DNA from: Natrinema mahii
GTDB lineage: Archaea > Halobacteriota > Halobacteria > Halobacteriales > Natrialbaceae
Assembly: GCA_000690595.2 (NCBI GenBank)
Contig: JHUT02000011.1
Coordinates: 51,410-106,939, forward strand
DNA: 55,530 bases
Direction of reading: 5' to 3'
Of this stretch, positions 1-8,893 are shown in pieces (positions within the stretch are counted from its first letter, which is position 1; the number at the start of each line of letters is the position of its first letter). Under the pieces are notes generated by a model. That model saw only the letters and a list, made by a program, of their open reading frames with translations, was not told the origin of the DNA and did not search any database. Position numbers and translations under genes: made by a program.

Positions 1-99
1 GCCGCGTTGGCCCGCCGCTCGACCGCCACGTCTGCCGCGTTGGCCCGCCGCTCGACCGCCACGTCTGCCGCGTTGGCCCGCCGCTCGACCGCCACGTCT
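1..99. repeat. 33-bp tandem repeat, three exact copies
   Basis: Bases 1-33, 34-66 and 67-99 are identical, and the next copy diverges after about 7 bases. The unit is 11 codons long, so copy-number change keeps the minus-strand reading frame. The array may continue left of the window. It encodes the repeated ADVAVERRANA segment of the coiled-coil protein. Confidence 0.95.
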
Positions 100-314
100 G
101 CCGCGTCGCCGCCGCCGACGGCTCCCTCGAGCGCGTCGACTCGTCCCTCGAGGTCGGCCAGTCGGCAGTCGTGTGCCTCGAGGCGCTCGACGGCCGCCTC
201 GAGCTCGGCGGCCAGCGACGCGAGGTCCTCGAGCGCCGCCACCTCGGGGTCGCCGTCGACGACCGCGCGCTCGAGCGCCGACAGCCGTCGTTCGATCCGT
301 TCGATGTCGCTCAT
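1..314 (-). CDS. DUF7310-like coiled-coil protein, N-terminal part (runs off left edge)
   Basis: The frame opens with ATG at 314 (MSDIERIERRLSALERAV) and stays open to the window edge, giving 104 codons. It is almost entirely heptad-like charged/leucine coiled coil (ERIERRLSALER, LEAAVERLEAHDCRLADLE). From about residue 72 it enters an exact 11-residue repeat (ADVAVERRANA). Proteins starting this way with a predicted coiled coil are known in haloarchaea as the DUF7310 family. I place it there from memory of the N-terminal pattern. Function unknown. A TTTATC box on the minus strand at 339-344, 25-30 nt upstream, suggests a leaderless transcript. The C-terminus is outside the window. Confidence 0.7.
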   Translation of the reverse strand, partial: MSDIERIERRLSALERAVVDGDPEVAALEDLASLAAELEAAVERLEAHDCRLADLEGRVDALEGAVGGGDAADVAVERRANAADVAVERRANAADVAVERRANA

Positions 315-338
315 GGCGAGCGTTGCCCCGCGATCACG

Positions 339-344
339 GATAAA
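339..344 (-). promoter_or_regulatory. TATA-like box for the coiled-coil gene
   Basis: TTTATC on the minus strand lies 25-30 nt upstream of the ATG at 314. This is the spacing expected for archaeal leaderless transcripts. Confidence 0.4.
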
Positions 345-470
345 CCCCAGACCGAGTTCGTTCGGTACCGCCCAGCGAGTCGATGAACGAGTCGTTTCGA
401 CCGGTAAACGAGACGTTCCGTCGGATGAGTCCCACTGAATCCGGGGTAACCGACGAAACGGTCGGCCCCG

Positions 471-477
471 TATATAG
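471..477 (+). promoter_or_regulatory. TATA box for the 91-aa membrane protein gene
   Basis: TATATAG lies in an otherwise GC-rich stretch, 34-40 nt before the ATG at 511. This places transcription start near 500 with a short leader. Confidence 0.55.
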
Positions 478-510
478 CCCGCGGCGAGCAACGGTCGACC
501 GACGAGTTCG

Positions 511-786
511 ATGGCGAGTCCCCCCTCTCTCGACGATCGACGATCCGCGGGCTCGAACGTTCCGGACGGCCGCTCCGACGAGGATCACGGCGTCCTCGAG
601 CGCGCCGTCCCGAGACTGGCGACGCCGATCCGCGCCGTCGGGTTCTGGGCGGCGATCGTTCTCCCCGCAGCCTACCTCCCCTTGCTCGCGACCGGCCTCT
701 CCTCGGCGCTCGAGGGCGGGCTCTTTCTCGGTCTGCTTGCCGGCAACCTGCTGTCGCTGTACGTCGGCCACGCGCATCGCCGGTAG
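511..786 (+). CDS. small haloarchaeal membrane protein, function unknown
   Basis: A 91-aa protein. Residues 1-36 are charged and acidic. They are followed by two hydrophobic segments (about 42-62, VGFWAAIVLPAAYLPLLATG, and 67-85, GGLFLGLLAGNLLSLYVGH) and a short basic end (HRR), so two membrane helices with a cytoplasmic N-terminus are likely. It has its own TATA box at 471 and ends 7 bp before the stop of the convergent EamA gene. I do not recognise a named family. The codon use (high GC3) and promoter make it a credible gene. Confidence 0.7.
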   Translation: MASPPSLDDRRSAGSNVPDGRSDEDHGVLERAVPRLATPIRAVGFWAAIVLPAAYLPLLATGLSSALEGGLFLGLLAGNLLSLYVGHAHRR

Positions 787-793
787 GGACCGC

Positions 794-1717
794 CTACTCG
801 CTCGCTTCCCGCGAGCGGAGCTGGCCCAGTTCCCGCCGGATCGCCCGCCGTTTCACGAGGAGGAAGCCGCCGACGATGACGCCGAAGCCGACCAGCGCGG
901 CGGCGTCGACGACTTCGCCGAGATAGAGCCAGCCGACGACGGCCGCGACGATCGGGGCGACGTAGGAGACCATGTTGATCTCGACGGCACCCAGTCGCTC
1001 GAGCAGTTCGAAGTAGATGAGGAAGCCGACGGCGCTTGCTCCCACCGAGAGGTACGCGAGCGCGCCGATCGCCTCGGGGTGGGTCCAGTCGGTCGGCACG
1101 ATCGGTTCGCCGAGTGCGAGGCTCACGAGGTGGAGCATGGCCGCGCCGCCGAGCATCGACCAGGCCTCCATCGTCTCGATCGGGAGGTCGGCGTCGATCC
1201 GGCGGGTGAGGACGCTGCCGAGGGCAAAGGCCAGCGCGGCACAGAAGACAAGTCCCTTGGCCACGGCGTCCGTCGCGAGCAAGCTGCCCGGATCGGGGCG
1301 GACGACGATGGCGACGCCGACGAGTCCGACGACGACGCCGACGAGACCGACCGGCGAGAGCGCGTCCGACGGGACGAGCGCCCGCGCGAACCCGGTACTC
1401 AGGACCGGCGAGAGGCTCACGACGATGGCGGCCGCCGCGGCGGTCGTGTGCAGTTGGCCGACGAACAGGAATGCGTGGTAGGCCGCGATCAAGAGTCCGG
1501 CACCGACGAGGACCTGCCACCAGCCGGCCCGGTCGCGCGGGCGCCAGTCGGCGACGACGGCCGCGTAGACGAGCATCAGGACGCCGGCGACGTCGTATCG
1601 CAGCGCCGCAAACAGTATCGGCGGGAGATGCGACAGGCCGGCGCTGATCGCGACGAACGCCGATCCCCACAACGCTGCAAGCACCAGAAAGAGCGAGAGG
1701 GTTCGATAGCGGCTCAC
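794..1717 (-). CDS. EamA/DMT-family transporter
   Basis: A 307-aa polytopic protein with about ten hydrophobic helices arranged as two repeats of five. It begins SRYRTLSLFLVLAALWGSAF, and the 'ALWGSAF' signature is typical of EamA (drug/metabolite transporter superfamily) proteins. The second EamA half begins near residue 150 (AKGLVFCAALAFALGSVL). It ends in a charged cytoplasmic tail. Start is GTG at 1717. Family members export amino acids, metabolites or drugs, and the substrate cannot be read from sequence. It is convergent with the small membrane gene and separated by 91 bp from the next minus-strand gene downstream of the dpp cluster. Confidence 0.9.
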   Translation of the reverse strand: MSRYRTLSLFLVLAALWGSAFVAISAGLSHLPPILFAALRYDVAGVLMLVYAAVVADWRPRDRAGWWQVLVGAGLLIAAYHAFLFVGQLHTTAAAAAIVVSLSPVLSTGFARALVPSDALSPVGLVGVVVGLVGVAIVVRPDPGSLLATDAVAKGLVFCAALAFALGSVLTRRIDADLPIETMEAWSMLGGAAMLHLVSLALGEPIVPTDWTHPEAIGALAYLSVGASAVGFLIYFELLERLGAVEINMVSYVAPIVAAVVGWLYLGEVVDAAALVGFGVIVGGFLLVKRRAIRRELGQLRSREASE

Positions 1718-1808
1718 GGTGGCTCTCCCGCGAGAAAGGGCCTATGAATTTCGGTTCGGGTCGACGCCGGCGAGCGCTCGGTCGACCGGCCGCCACCGGG
1801 CCGCAGTC

Positions 1809-2174
1809 TCAGAGCGACGGCAGTTCGCGGATCTCGACTTTCTCCTCGGTCTGTCTGAACTGCTCGAGCAGGGGTTTGATGTCGTCGAACCCCCCACCGA
1901 GGACGATATCGCCGCTGCGGAGGTCGTAGTCGACGATGTCGTAGTCGGCGAGCCGCGGGAGGTGGTTGTGGACCAGCGAGACGTAGATCCGCTGGCGCTG
2001 TTCCTTCCCGACCGACGCGGGGCGGGCGTCGAGTTCCCAGGCGGCGACCTGCGTGACGACGTCCTCGAGGTTCGCGGTCGCGTCCTCGGCCAGCTGATAG
2101 AGGAGATACCGGCGCTCGGACTCGGCGAGGAGAGAACAGGCCGCTTCCATCCGGCTCGCGTTCGTCTGGTTCAT
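1809..2174 (-). CDS. DUF7344-like winged-helix protein
   Basis: A 121-aa protein starting MNQTNASRMEAACSLLAESE. A GTG five codons upstream (2189) is also possible, but the ATG fits better. The pattern 'ESERRYLLYQLAEDATANLEDVV ... YVSLVHNHLPRLADYDIVDYD' is the helix-turn-helix and wing of the haloarchaeal DUF7344 domain, an ArsR-like fold found alone or in regulators. No sensor domain is present. It lies downstream of dppF on the same strand with a 175-bp gap, so it could have its own promoter. Target unknown. Confidence 0.75.
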   Translation of the reverse strand: MNQTNASRMEAACSLLAESERRYLLYQLAEDATANLEDVVTQVAAWELDARPASVGKEQRQRIYVSLVHNHLPRLADYDIVDYDLRSGDIVLGGGFDDIKPLLEQFRQTEEKVEIRELPSL

Positions 2175-2349
2175 ACCTCGAGCAGGCACCCAGTGGTATT
2201 ACACCTGCTGCCAATACAGATTGGGTCCGTGTCCTCGGCGAACGAGTATCGGTTTCGAGACCGGTCGCCAGATACGCTGTACTCGCCCAGTATGCCGAAT
2301 TCGCCGTTTGTATGGCGTCTCGAGACTGTTACGTTCGTCGAAATGCTCG

Positions 2350-3666
2350 TCAGTCCAGGGAGTCGGGAGCCGGTGTTCGTTCGATCGCATCGTCGTGGAG
2401 GTGACAGGCCACCGGATGCGATCCGTCGCCCAGTTCGGGGTGATCGCGCTCGCAGACGCTTTCGTACGCCGTCCGAAGTCGGTCCTCGGCCGCGTCCCAG
2501 TCCCCGGTCGCCAGTTCGGCGAGGGCGTCCTCGACGATCGCGTCGTGTCGCTCCGGCAGATCGACCGCGAGCAACCGGTCTTTCAGCGCCGCGACGAACG
2601 CGGGAACGTCCGCCGCCGGAACTCCGCCGTCGTCGATCGTGAACTGATCGTCCCCGCCGACCGATTCGAGGGAGACGTCCCGTTGCTCGATCCGCTGACG
2701 GAGCGTCATGAGCGCGCGATAGGTTTCGCGGTCGATGTCGAGATCGTCGGGCGGAATCACCATCGGACACCGAGTTCGGAACCGACAGCCGCTCGGCGGG
2801 TCCCGCGGGGACGGCACGTCGCCGGCGAGCGTCTCCCGGTCGCGCTCCCGCTCGTCGGTCGAGGCGCGCGGGACGCTCTCGAGCAGGGCCCGCGTGTAGG
2901 GGTGGTCCGGATCTGCGAACAGGTCCTCGACGGGGGCGATTTCGACGACTTCGCCGAGGTACATCACCGCGACGCGGTCGCAGACGTGCCGAATCACGGA
3001 GAGGTCGTGACTGATCAGGAGATACGTGAGGTCGAACTCGTCTTGCAGGTCGTCGAGCAGGTTCAACACCTGTGCCTGAACGGAGACGTCGAGCGCCGAC
3101 GTGGGCTCGTCCAAGACGACGAAGTCGGGCTCGAGCGCCAGCGCGCGGGCGATCCCGATCCGCTGGCGCTGGCCGCCGGAGAACTCGTGGGGGTAGCGAT
3201 CGATCTGGTCGGCCGAGAGGCCGACGCGCTCGAGCAGGTCCCGGACCCGCTCTCGCCGCTCGGTGTCGGTCCCGACCCCGTGGACGTCGAGGGGCTGTCT
3301 GACGATGTCGCCGATCGTCATTCGCGGATCGAGACTCGAGAACGGGTCCTGGAAGACGACCTGTGCGCGCCGGCGGAAGTCGGTGAGAGCGGCCCCGCCG
3401 AGGTCGTAGACGTTCTCGCCGTCGAACTCGACTCGCCCCTCGGTGGGCTCCTGCAGGCGAAGCAGCGTTTCCCCCGTCGTCGACTTCCCGCAGCCGGACT
3501 CCCCGACAAGCCCCAGGGTCTCGCCCTCGTGGATGTCGAAGCTGACGCCGTCGACGGCGCGGACGGGGACCGGTTCGTCCCCGAACAGGCGATCGAGGAG
3601 CGAATCGTTCTCCCAGAAGTACTTCCGGAGACCGTCGACGCGAACGAGCGGCGCGTCGACGCTCAC
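2350..3666 (-). CDS. dppF: dipeptide/oligopeptide ABC transporter ATP-binding protein (DppF type)
   Basis: A 438-aa ATPase that powers peptide import together with DppD. Visible are Walker [10 protein letters not shown], a Q-loop, the ABC signature FSGGQ and Walker [15 protein letters not shown]-terminal oligo_HPY-type extension carries Cys motifs (GCRFRTRCP and a distal Cys/His pair). The acidic insert of roughly 110 residues between the cysteines is what haloarchaeal DppF proteins usually show. It is the last gene of the operon and overlaps the end of dppD by 4 bases (ATGA at 3663-3666). Substrate class (di- or oligopeptide) is inferred from the family. Confidence 0.92.
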   Translation of the reverse strand: MSVDAPLVRVDGLRKYFWENDSLLDRLFGDEPVPVRAVDGVSFDIHEGETLGLVGESGCGKSTTGETLLRLQEPTEGRVEFDGENVYDLGGAALTDFRRRAQVVFQDPFSSLDPRMTIGDIVRQPLDVHGVGTDTERRERVRDLLERVGLSADQIDRYPHEFSGGQRQRIGIARALALEPDFVVLDEPTSALDVSVQAQVLNLLDDLQDEFDLTYLLISHDLSVIRHVCDRVAVMYLGEVVEIAPVEDLFADPDHPYTRALLESVPRASTDERERDRETLAGDVPSPRDPPSGCRFRTRCPMVIPPDDLDIDRETYRALMTLRQRIEQRDVSLESVGGDDQFTIDDGGVPAADVPAFVAALKDRLLAVDLPERHDAIVEDALAELATGDWDAAEDRLRTAYESVCERDHPELGDGSHPVACHLHDDAIERTPAPDSLD

Positions 3667-4976
3667 TGGCGTTCACCCCCGGTGTTCTCGGCCGGCTGCT
3701 GTGGCCGCTCCTCGGGAGGCTCGGTCCCGGGCTCCGCTGGCTCGGCGTGTTCGTCCCCAACCGGTCGTTTCGACTCGTCGAAGTAGCCGTCCGAGAGCGC
3801 CGCGTCCTCGTCGTACTCCCGTTCGGCGAGGACACAGCGCGCTCGGTGGGCATCGCTCCCGCCGGCCGGATACTCCGGCGGGTGTTCGAGACACGCCGTC
3901 ATCGCTTTCGGACACCGATCGGCGAACTGACACCGGTCGTCCATCTCGTGGTCGAGGAGGCTCGGCACGTTCCCCGGGATAGGCTGGAGCCGGTCGGCCG
4001 TTCGACGATCCGCATCGCGTCGCGTTGCACCTCCCTCGAGGTCGGGAACCGAGCCGAGTAGCCCCGCCGTGTAGGGGTGGATCTGCTCGTCGAAGACGTC
4101 CTCGAGGGTCCCGCGCTCGACGATCTCGCCCGCGTACATCACGCCGACCCGGTCGCACATGCGGGCGATGACACCGAGGTTGTGCGTGATCAGCAGGATT
4201 GTCATCCCGGTTTCCCGCTGGAGGTCGTCGAGGAGGTCGAGGATCTGGGCCTGGATCGTCACGTCGAGTGCTGTCGTCGGCTCGTCGGCGATCAGCACGT
4301 CCGGTTCGCCGGCCAGCGCCTGCGCGATCATCGCTCGCTGGAGCATCCCGCCGGAGTACTCGTGTGGGTACTCGTCGGCTCGTTCGACCGGGTCCGGAAT
4401 GCCGACCAGCTCGAGCAGTTCGATCGCCCGGTCGCGGCTCTCCTCGCTGACGTACCGCCGCGAGGGAAAGACGTTGGAGAGCAACAGCGATCCCAGCGAG
4501 TACTCCGCGGACTCGGTTCGAGCGCGGGTCGATCGCGGGGTGGCGCTGGCCCGCCGCTGGACCTCGACGGCCTCGGCGAGCTGTTCGCCGACGGTGAGCG
4601 TCGGGTTGAAGCTGCTCTCCGGATCCTGGAAGATCATGCTGAACGACGTCCCTCGTAGCGACCGCCTGACGTCGTCGGGGAGTTCGAGCAGTTTCACGAA
4701 CTCTCCGTCGATCGCGTTCGGGTGGTCGTCGGCGATCGCCTCGACGAGATCCGGGTTCCGGTAGCGGATCTCGCCGTCCGTGATCTCGCCCGGCGGCTCG
4801 ATCAGGTCCATGACGGAGCGGGCGGTGACGCTTTTCCCGCTCCCGCTCTCGCCGACGATCCCGAAGACCTCGCCGCGTTCGATCTCGAGGTCGAGCGACG
4901 AGACCGCGTTTACCTGTCCCTCTTGCGTGAAGTAGCGCGTCGAAAGGTCGGAGACGCGAAGTATTTCCTCTGTCAT
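3663..4976 (-). CDS. dppD: dipeptide/oligopeptide ABC transporter ATP-binding protein (DppD type)
   Basis: A 437-aa partner ATPase of the peptide importer. Walker A is GESGSGKS near residue 41, the signature is EYSGGM (in DppD proteins the usual Q is replaced by M) and Walker B is [13 protein letters not shown]. The C-terminal oligo_HPY region has [15 protein letters not shown] spacer rich in Ser/Arg (about 140-170) sits between the Q-loop and the helical subdomain. The last ~45 residues are a Pro/Glu-rich tail. The start overlaps the dppC stop by 4 bases and the gene is followed by dppF with the same overlap, so translation is probably coupled. Confidence 0.92.
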   Translation of the reverse strand: MTEEILRVSDLSTRYFTQEGQVNAVSSLDLEIERGEVFGIVGESGSGKSVTARSVMDLIEPPGEITDGEIRYRNPDLVEAIADDHPNAIDGEFVKLLELPDDVRRSLRGTSFSMIFQDPESSFNPTLTVGEQLAEAVEVQRRASATPRSTRARTESAEYSLGSLLLSNVFPSRRYVSEESRDRAIELLELVGIPDPVERADEYPHEYSGGMLQRAMIAQALAGEPDVLIADEPTTALDVTIQAQILDLLDDLQRETGMTILLITHNLGVIARMCDRVGVMYAGEIVERGTLEDVFDEQIHPYTAGLLGSVPDLEGGATRRDADRRTADRLQPIPGNVPSLLDHEMDDRCQFADRCPKAMTACLEHPPEYPAGGSDAHRARCVLAEREYDEDAALSDGYFDESKRPVGDEHAEPAEPGTEPPEERPQQPAENTGGERQ

Positions 4977-5968
4977 CTGCCTTCACCTTCGATGTTCGGA
5001 TCCAATGCATCGCGGAGCCAATCGCCGAGCAAGTTGACGCTGATCACCGCCAGGACGATCCCGATTCCCGGCACCATAGCGACCCACGGTCGGGTCCGCA
5101 GGACGTCCTGTCCGCGCTCGATCTCGTAGCCCCACGAGAGCGTCGTCCCGGAGAAGCCGAGATACGCCAGCGAGGCCTCGAGCAGGATGATCACCGCGAC
5201 CTGAATCGTCGCGAGGACGATGATCGGCGTGAGGCTGTTCGGAAGGACGTGTTTGAGCAGGATCGCCCTGTCGCTCGTCCCGAAACTCCGCGCGGCTTTG
5301 ACGTACTCCTCGCTGCGGATCGACAGCGCCTCGCCGCGAGCGACGCGAGCGAACCAGACCCAGGTGACGAGTCCGGCCACGATCGTGACCGTCCCGGGGA
5401 TCGGAATCCTGTCGGGCATCCCGTCGACGAGACCGACCGCGACGATCGGGTCGGGGACGTAGATCGGTGACTCGCCAAAGACGCCGATCAGCGCCAGGGC
5501 GAGGACGAGCGCCGGGAACGCGAGCATGGTGTCGGCGATGCGCATCAGTCCGTCGTCGACGCGGCCGCCGTAGTAGCCCGCGACCAGCCCGATCGGAACG
5601 CCGATCACCACGGCCAGTGCCGTCCCGAGGAGACCGACGAGCAGCGAGACTCGCGCTCCGTAGAGGAATCGGGAATAGACGTCCTGGCCGACGTTGTTCG
5701 TCCCGAGTACGTGTTCGGTGGTCGGCTCGACCGTCACGTCGGCGATATCGCCGTCGTCCGCGACCGACGTCGTGTATTCGTAGCCGAGCGGCGGATACTC
5801 CGCGCCCTGCTCGTCGTAGTAGCCCGTCCGCGTCGGATTGTGGGTGGCCAGTACCGGCGCGAACACCGCCATGAAGACGATCGACGCCAGCAGCACCAAC
5901 CCGAGCTTCGGGAGCAGGCTCTTCCTGAACGTCTGCCAGAGATTCGATCTGATTCGGTCCGAGATCAT
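4973..5968 (-). CDS. dppC: peptide ABC transporter permease (DppC type)
   Basis: A 331-aa inner permease. The start MISDRIRSNLWQTF at 5968 is chosen because it overlaps the dppB stop by four bases (ATGA). The longer in-frame extension upstream is only a shadow of dppB. An N-terminal OppC-like helix (LGLVLLASIVFMAVFAPVLA) is followed by a periplasmic segment and five membrane helices. The EAA loop of binding-protein-dependent permeases is visible as EEYVKAARSFGTSDRAILLK. It pairs with DppB to form the channel. Confidence 0.92.
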   Translation of the reverse strand: MISDRIRSNLWQTFRKSLLPKLGLVLLASIVFMAVFAPVLATHNPTRTGYYDEQGAEYPPLGYEYTTSVADDGDIADVTVEPTTEHVLGTNNVGQDVYSRFLYGARVSLLVGLLGTALAVVIGVPIGLVAGYYGGRVDDGLMRIADTMLAFPALVLALALIGVFGESPIYVPDPIVAVGLVDGMPDRIPIPGTVTIVAGLVTWVWFARVARGEALSIRSEEYVKAARSFGTSDRAILLKHVLPNSLTPIIVLATIQVAVIILLEASLAYLGFSGTTLSWGYEIERGQDVLRTRPWVAMVPGIGIVLAVISVNLLGDWLRDALDPNIEGEGR

Positions 5969-7032
5969 TGCTCGCTCACCCGCGGATCGAGATAGTTGTA
6001 GACGGCGTCGACGGCGATGTTGATCGTCACGAACGCGATGGCGATGAACACCACGATTCCCTGCATGAGCGGCCAGTCTCGCGTGCCGAGCGCGTCGATG
6101 AGCCGGAGCCCGAGGCCCGGCCAATTGAACACGGTCTCGGTGATGACTGCACCGCCCATCAGGGTCCCCATCTGGAGTCCGAGGACCGTAATGACCGGGA
6201 TCATCGTGTTCCGCAGCACGTGCTTGTAGCGAACGAGTACCGAGGGAAGCCCCTTCGCTTGACTCGCCGTAACGTAGGGCTTCCCGAGCTCGTCGACCAT
6301 ACCGCTCCGGGTGAGGCGAGTGATGAGCGCCGTGAAGTACGTTCCAAGCGTGAGCGCCGGAAGCGCGATGTGTTTCAGCCAGACCAGCAGGTCATAGACC
6401 GACCCGTACCGGACGAGCGTTCGCACGGCCTCCCCGAAGCCGACCGGTCGACGCCCGGTCGGGAAATCGTAGAAGCCGACGCTCGGGAAGGGGACGCTGA
6501 TGCTGGCCAGCGAGACCCACGACAGGCCGAAGGTCGGGTACGGGATTCCGAACCAGACGCCGAACACGAGGATCAGCATGAGCCCGAGCCAGAAGTTCGG
6601 CGTCGAGATGCCAAGCAGCGAGAACATCGTCGCTCCGTAGTCTGCCGGCTCGTTTCGTCGCGTCGCCGAAATCACGCCCAGGGGGATCGCGATGACGAGG
6701 GCGACGATCGTCGCAGCGATCGTCAGTTCGATCGTCGCGGGGATCCGTTCGATGACCATCGCTTCGACCTCCCGGTTCGACTGCCAGGAGTATCCGAAGT
6801 CGCCGGTGACCAGTTCCCGCACGTAGTCCAAGTACTGGACGTAGACCGGCTCGTCCAGTCCTTCCTCTCGCCTGACCTGTTCCACTAACTCCTGTGTCGC
6901 CCCTTCGGCGAGCATCAGGTTCGCCGGATCGCCGGGCGCAACCGCCCGGAGTCCGAACATGATCGTTACGACTCCCCAGATGACGACGATTCCCTGCAGT
7001 AATCGCCGTACGAGGAACTTAGCCATCGACAT
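5965..7032 (-). CDS. dppB: peptide ABC transporter permease (DppB type)
   Basis: A 355-aa permease. The N-terminus MSMAKFLVRRLLQGIVVIWG is the usual OppB/DppB first helix, and GDPANLMLAEGAT follows as in the family. The EAA loop reads KPYVTASQAKGLPSVLVRYK, and the protein ends NYLDPRVSEQ, the classical DppB C-terminus. A second ATG (7026) could also serve as start. The 64-bp gap to dppA holds no terminator that I can see, so the gene is probably co-transcribed with it. Confidence 0.92.
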   Translation of the reverse strand: MSMAKFLVRRLLQGIVVIWGVVTIMFGLRAVAPGDPANLMLAEGATQELVEQVRREEGLDEPVYVQYLDYVRELVTGDFGYSWQSNREVEAMVIERIPATIELTIAATIVALVIAIPLGVISATRRNEPADYGATMFSLLGISTPNFWLGLMLILVFGVWFGIPYPTFGLSWVSLASISVPFPSVGFYDFPTGRRPVGFGEAVRTLVRYGSVYDLLVWLKHIALPALTLGTYFTALITRLTRSGMVDELGKPYVTASQAKGLPSVLVRYKHVLRNTMIPVITVLGLQMGTLMGGAVITETVFNWPGLGLRLIDALGTRDWPLMQGIVVFIAIAFVTINIAVDAVYNYLDPRVSEQ

Positions 7033-7096
7033 GTGATAGTCTCATTAAATTGGAGGGTAGGGGACCGTCTCGTTCACTCTCAAGCGTGATCCGGTG

Positions 7097-8692
7097 TTAC
7101 GTCTCCATGCCCCAGATGTAGACGGTCTCGTCCTCGCGGGGCTCCCACTGGATGTCCTCTCTCACGCCGTAGATGCTCTCTTGGGTGTGGAGGAACAGGA
7201 ACGGTGCCTTCTCGTGGGCCAATTGGTTGACTTCCTCGAGTTGCGCCCGGCGCTCGTCGGGGTCCTCGATCTGTTGGCTCTCGAGGATCGCGTCGCTGAG
7301 TTCCTCGTCGTCGAACGTCCGGTTCGGGTTGTCCGGGATCGTAAAGAACCCTTGGACGCCGTAGTCGGTGTCGCCGGTAATGGTTCCCCAGCCGATCATG
7401 AAGAACGGGATCTCGAACTCGTCGGGGTCGACCCCGGCCTGGTTCGCGTCCGAGACGATGCCGAAGTCGACGATGTTGGCCTCGCAACTGACGTTCTCGA
7501 GTTGATCGATCTGGTCGGCGACCGTCTCGGCGACGTCGGCGTCGTTGAGATAACGGCCCTGCGGGGCGGTCAGTTCGATCTCCACGCCCCCGTACCCGCT
7601 ATCGTCGACGAGTCCCTCGGCCATCCCGATGTCCTGTTCGTAGGGTTCGATTTCGTCGTTGAAACCGTTGATCCCCGGCGCAACTGGCTGGCCGCGCGGT
7701 TCTCCGAATCCGCTGAGGATCGTGTCGACGATCTCCTGGTTGTCGACGGCGTAGTTCATCGCCTGTCGGAACTCCAGGCTGTCGAACGGCTCGACGGTGT
7801 TTTTCATCGGACAGAAGATGTTCCGGAAGCTGGTCACCTGCCTGATCTCGACGTCGTCGGCGCTCCGAACCGTATCGACGTCTTCCGGGAGAATGTTGAT
7901 CGTCAAGTCGGTCTCTCCCGTCTCGAGCGAGTTTACCCGACCGCTGGATTCGCCGTCCGCGTTGAACGTCACGCGCTCGAACGGCGGCTCGTCGCCCCAG
8001 TAGTCGTCGAATCGCTCGAGGACGATCTCCTCGCCCGAGGTGAAGTCGACGACCTCGTAGGGGCCCGTCCCGTTGAAGACCTCGGGATCGGCGCCGGAGA
8101 TCGCCTCGTTCTCGGCGTCGTAGTTTTCGATCGCCCACTCCATGTTCATCGCACGGGCGTAGTTCCCGAACTCGAACTCCGCGAGTCCGGGCGCGGCGGA
8201 GTACTCGACCGACACCGTCGTCTCGTCGACCGCGCTCGCACCATCGATCGACCCCAGTCCGAAGGTGCCGATCGGACTCGGGACGCCCATCTCCGGATCG
8301 ACGGTCCGATTGATCGTCCACGCGATGTCTTCCGCGGTCAGATCGTCTCCGTTGTGGAACACCACGTCGTCCCGGAGGGAGAGTTCGGTCGTCCCGTCGC
8401 CCTGGGCCTCCCAGTCTTCGACGACGCGGGAAAAGATGCCTTCCCCGGGCTCGAAGTCGAACAGCGGCTCGTAGATGTGGTCGTATACGTTGAAGAAGTC
8501 CCCCGTGATGTGATCGAGCGGATCCACCGTATCCGGGAACTGTGAGAGCGTGATCGTGAGTTCGTCGGTGCCGTCGTCGTCGGATGGATCACCGAGACAG
8601 CCACTCATCGCCGCGAGACCCGTCGTCCCCGCGGCACCGGTAATCTTCAGGAGCGTTCGTCGATCGAGCCGTTTCGTGTCTGTGATTCCCAT
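7097..8692 (-). CDS. dppA: peptide ABC transporter substrate-binding lipoprotein (DppA type, SBP family 5)
   Basis: A 531-aa secreted binding protein. The N-terminus KRLDRRTLLKITGAAG carries a twin-arginine motif followed by a lipobox-like LAAMSGC, so it is exported folded by Tat and lipid-anchored outside the membrane, as is common in haloarchaea. The mature part has family-5 signatures such as DDVVFHNGDDLTAEDIAW and FRQAMNYAVDNQEIVD. It delivers peptides to DppBC. ATG at 8692 is preferred over GTG at 8698. It is the first gene of the operon; a TATA box ends 22 nt upstream and a palindrome lies further up. Confidence 0.92.
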   Translation of the reverse strand: MGITDTKRLDRRTLLKITGAAGTTGLAAMSGCLGDPSDDDGTDELTITLSQFPDTVDPLDHITGDFFNVYDHIYEPLFDFEPGEGIFSRVVEDWEAQGDGTTELSLRDDVVFHNGDDLTAEDIAWTINRTVDPEMGVPSPIGTFGLGSIDGASAVDETTVSVEYSAAPGLAEFEFGNYARAMNMEWAIENYDAENEAISGADPEVFNGTGPYEVVDFTSGEEIVLERFDDYWGDEPPFERVTFNADGESSGRVNSLETGETDLTINILPEDVDTVRSADDVEIRQVTSFRNIFCPMKNTVEPFDSLEFRQAMNYAVDNQEIVDTILSGFGEPRGQPVAPGINGFNDEIEPYEQDIGMAEGLVDDSGYGGVEIELTAPQGRYLNDADVAETVADQIDQLENVSCEANIVDFGIVSDANQAGVDPDEFEIPFFMIGWGTITGDTDYGVQGFFTIPDNPNRTFDDEELSDAILESQQIEDPDERRAQLEEVNQLAHEKAPFLFLHTQESIYGVREDIQWEPREDETVYIWGMET

Positions 8693-8713
8693 ACCCACAC
8701 ATCATGATAGCAT

Positions 8714-8725
8714 TATTTATATATA
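8714..8725 (-). promoter_or_regulatory. TATA box of the dpp operon
   Basis: TATATATAAATA on the minus strand is centred about 28 nt before the dppA ATG, in a local AT-rich island. This predicts a leaderless or nearly leaderless mRNA. Confidence 0.7.
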
Positions 8726-8762
8726 CTGGTTGTTGAAGTAAGGGTCTATCTTATAGCCAATA

Positions 8763-8780
8763 TTGTACTATTTTGTACAA
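8763..8780. promoter_or_regulatory. inverted repeat TTGTAC-N6-GTACAA upstream of dppA
   Basis: A perfect 6-bp inverted repeat with a 6-bp AT spacer lies about 40-60 bp upstream of the dpp TATA box and 84-101 bp from the divergent TATA box of the RNase HI gene. The symmetry suggests a dimeric regulator site, possibly an activator site given its position upstream of TATA. No regulator gene is adjacent. Confidence 0.45.
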
Positions 8781-8863
8781 AATTAGCCTCATTCAGCCGT
8801 TTAGTTCGTTGAGTCCCCGATACAGTCTCCGGCTCGCTCACAGCGGCCGAGTACTGGCATAAC

Positions 8864-8869
8864 TTTAAG
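8864..8869 (+). promoter_or_regulatory. TATA-like box for the RNase HI gene
   Basis: TTTAAG lies 25-30 nt before the ATG at 8894, consistent with a leaderless transcript. Confidence 0.5.
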
Positions 8870-8893
8870 AAACCTACACCGCATACTACGGAT

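Noticed and set aside
1-99. CRISPR-like array
   Set aside because: The repeats are contiguous without spacers and are in frame within a coiled-coil gene, so they are coding tandem repeats.
383-1747. A 454-codon open frame on the plus strand
   Set aside because: Opposite to the EamA transporter, whose membrane-helix pattern is unmistakable. The plus-strand product is low-complexity Asp/Arg.
2171-3853. A 560-codon minus-strand frame over dppF
   Set aside because: Out of frame with the Walker motifs of dppF; Arg-rich and domain-free.
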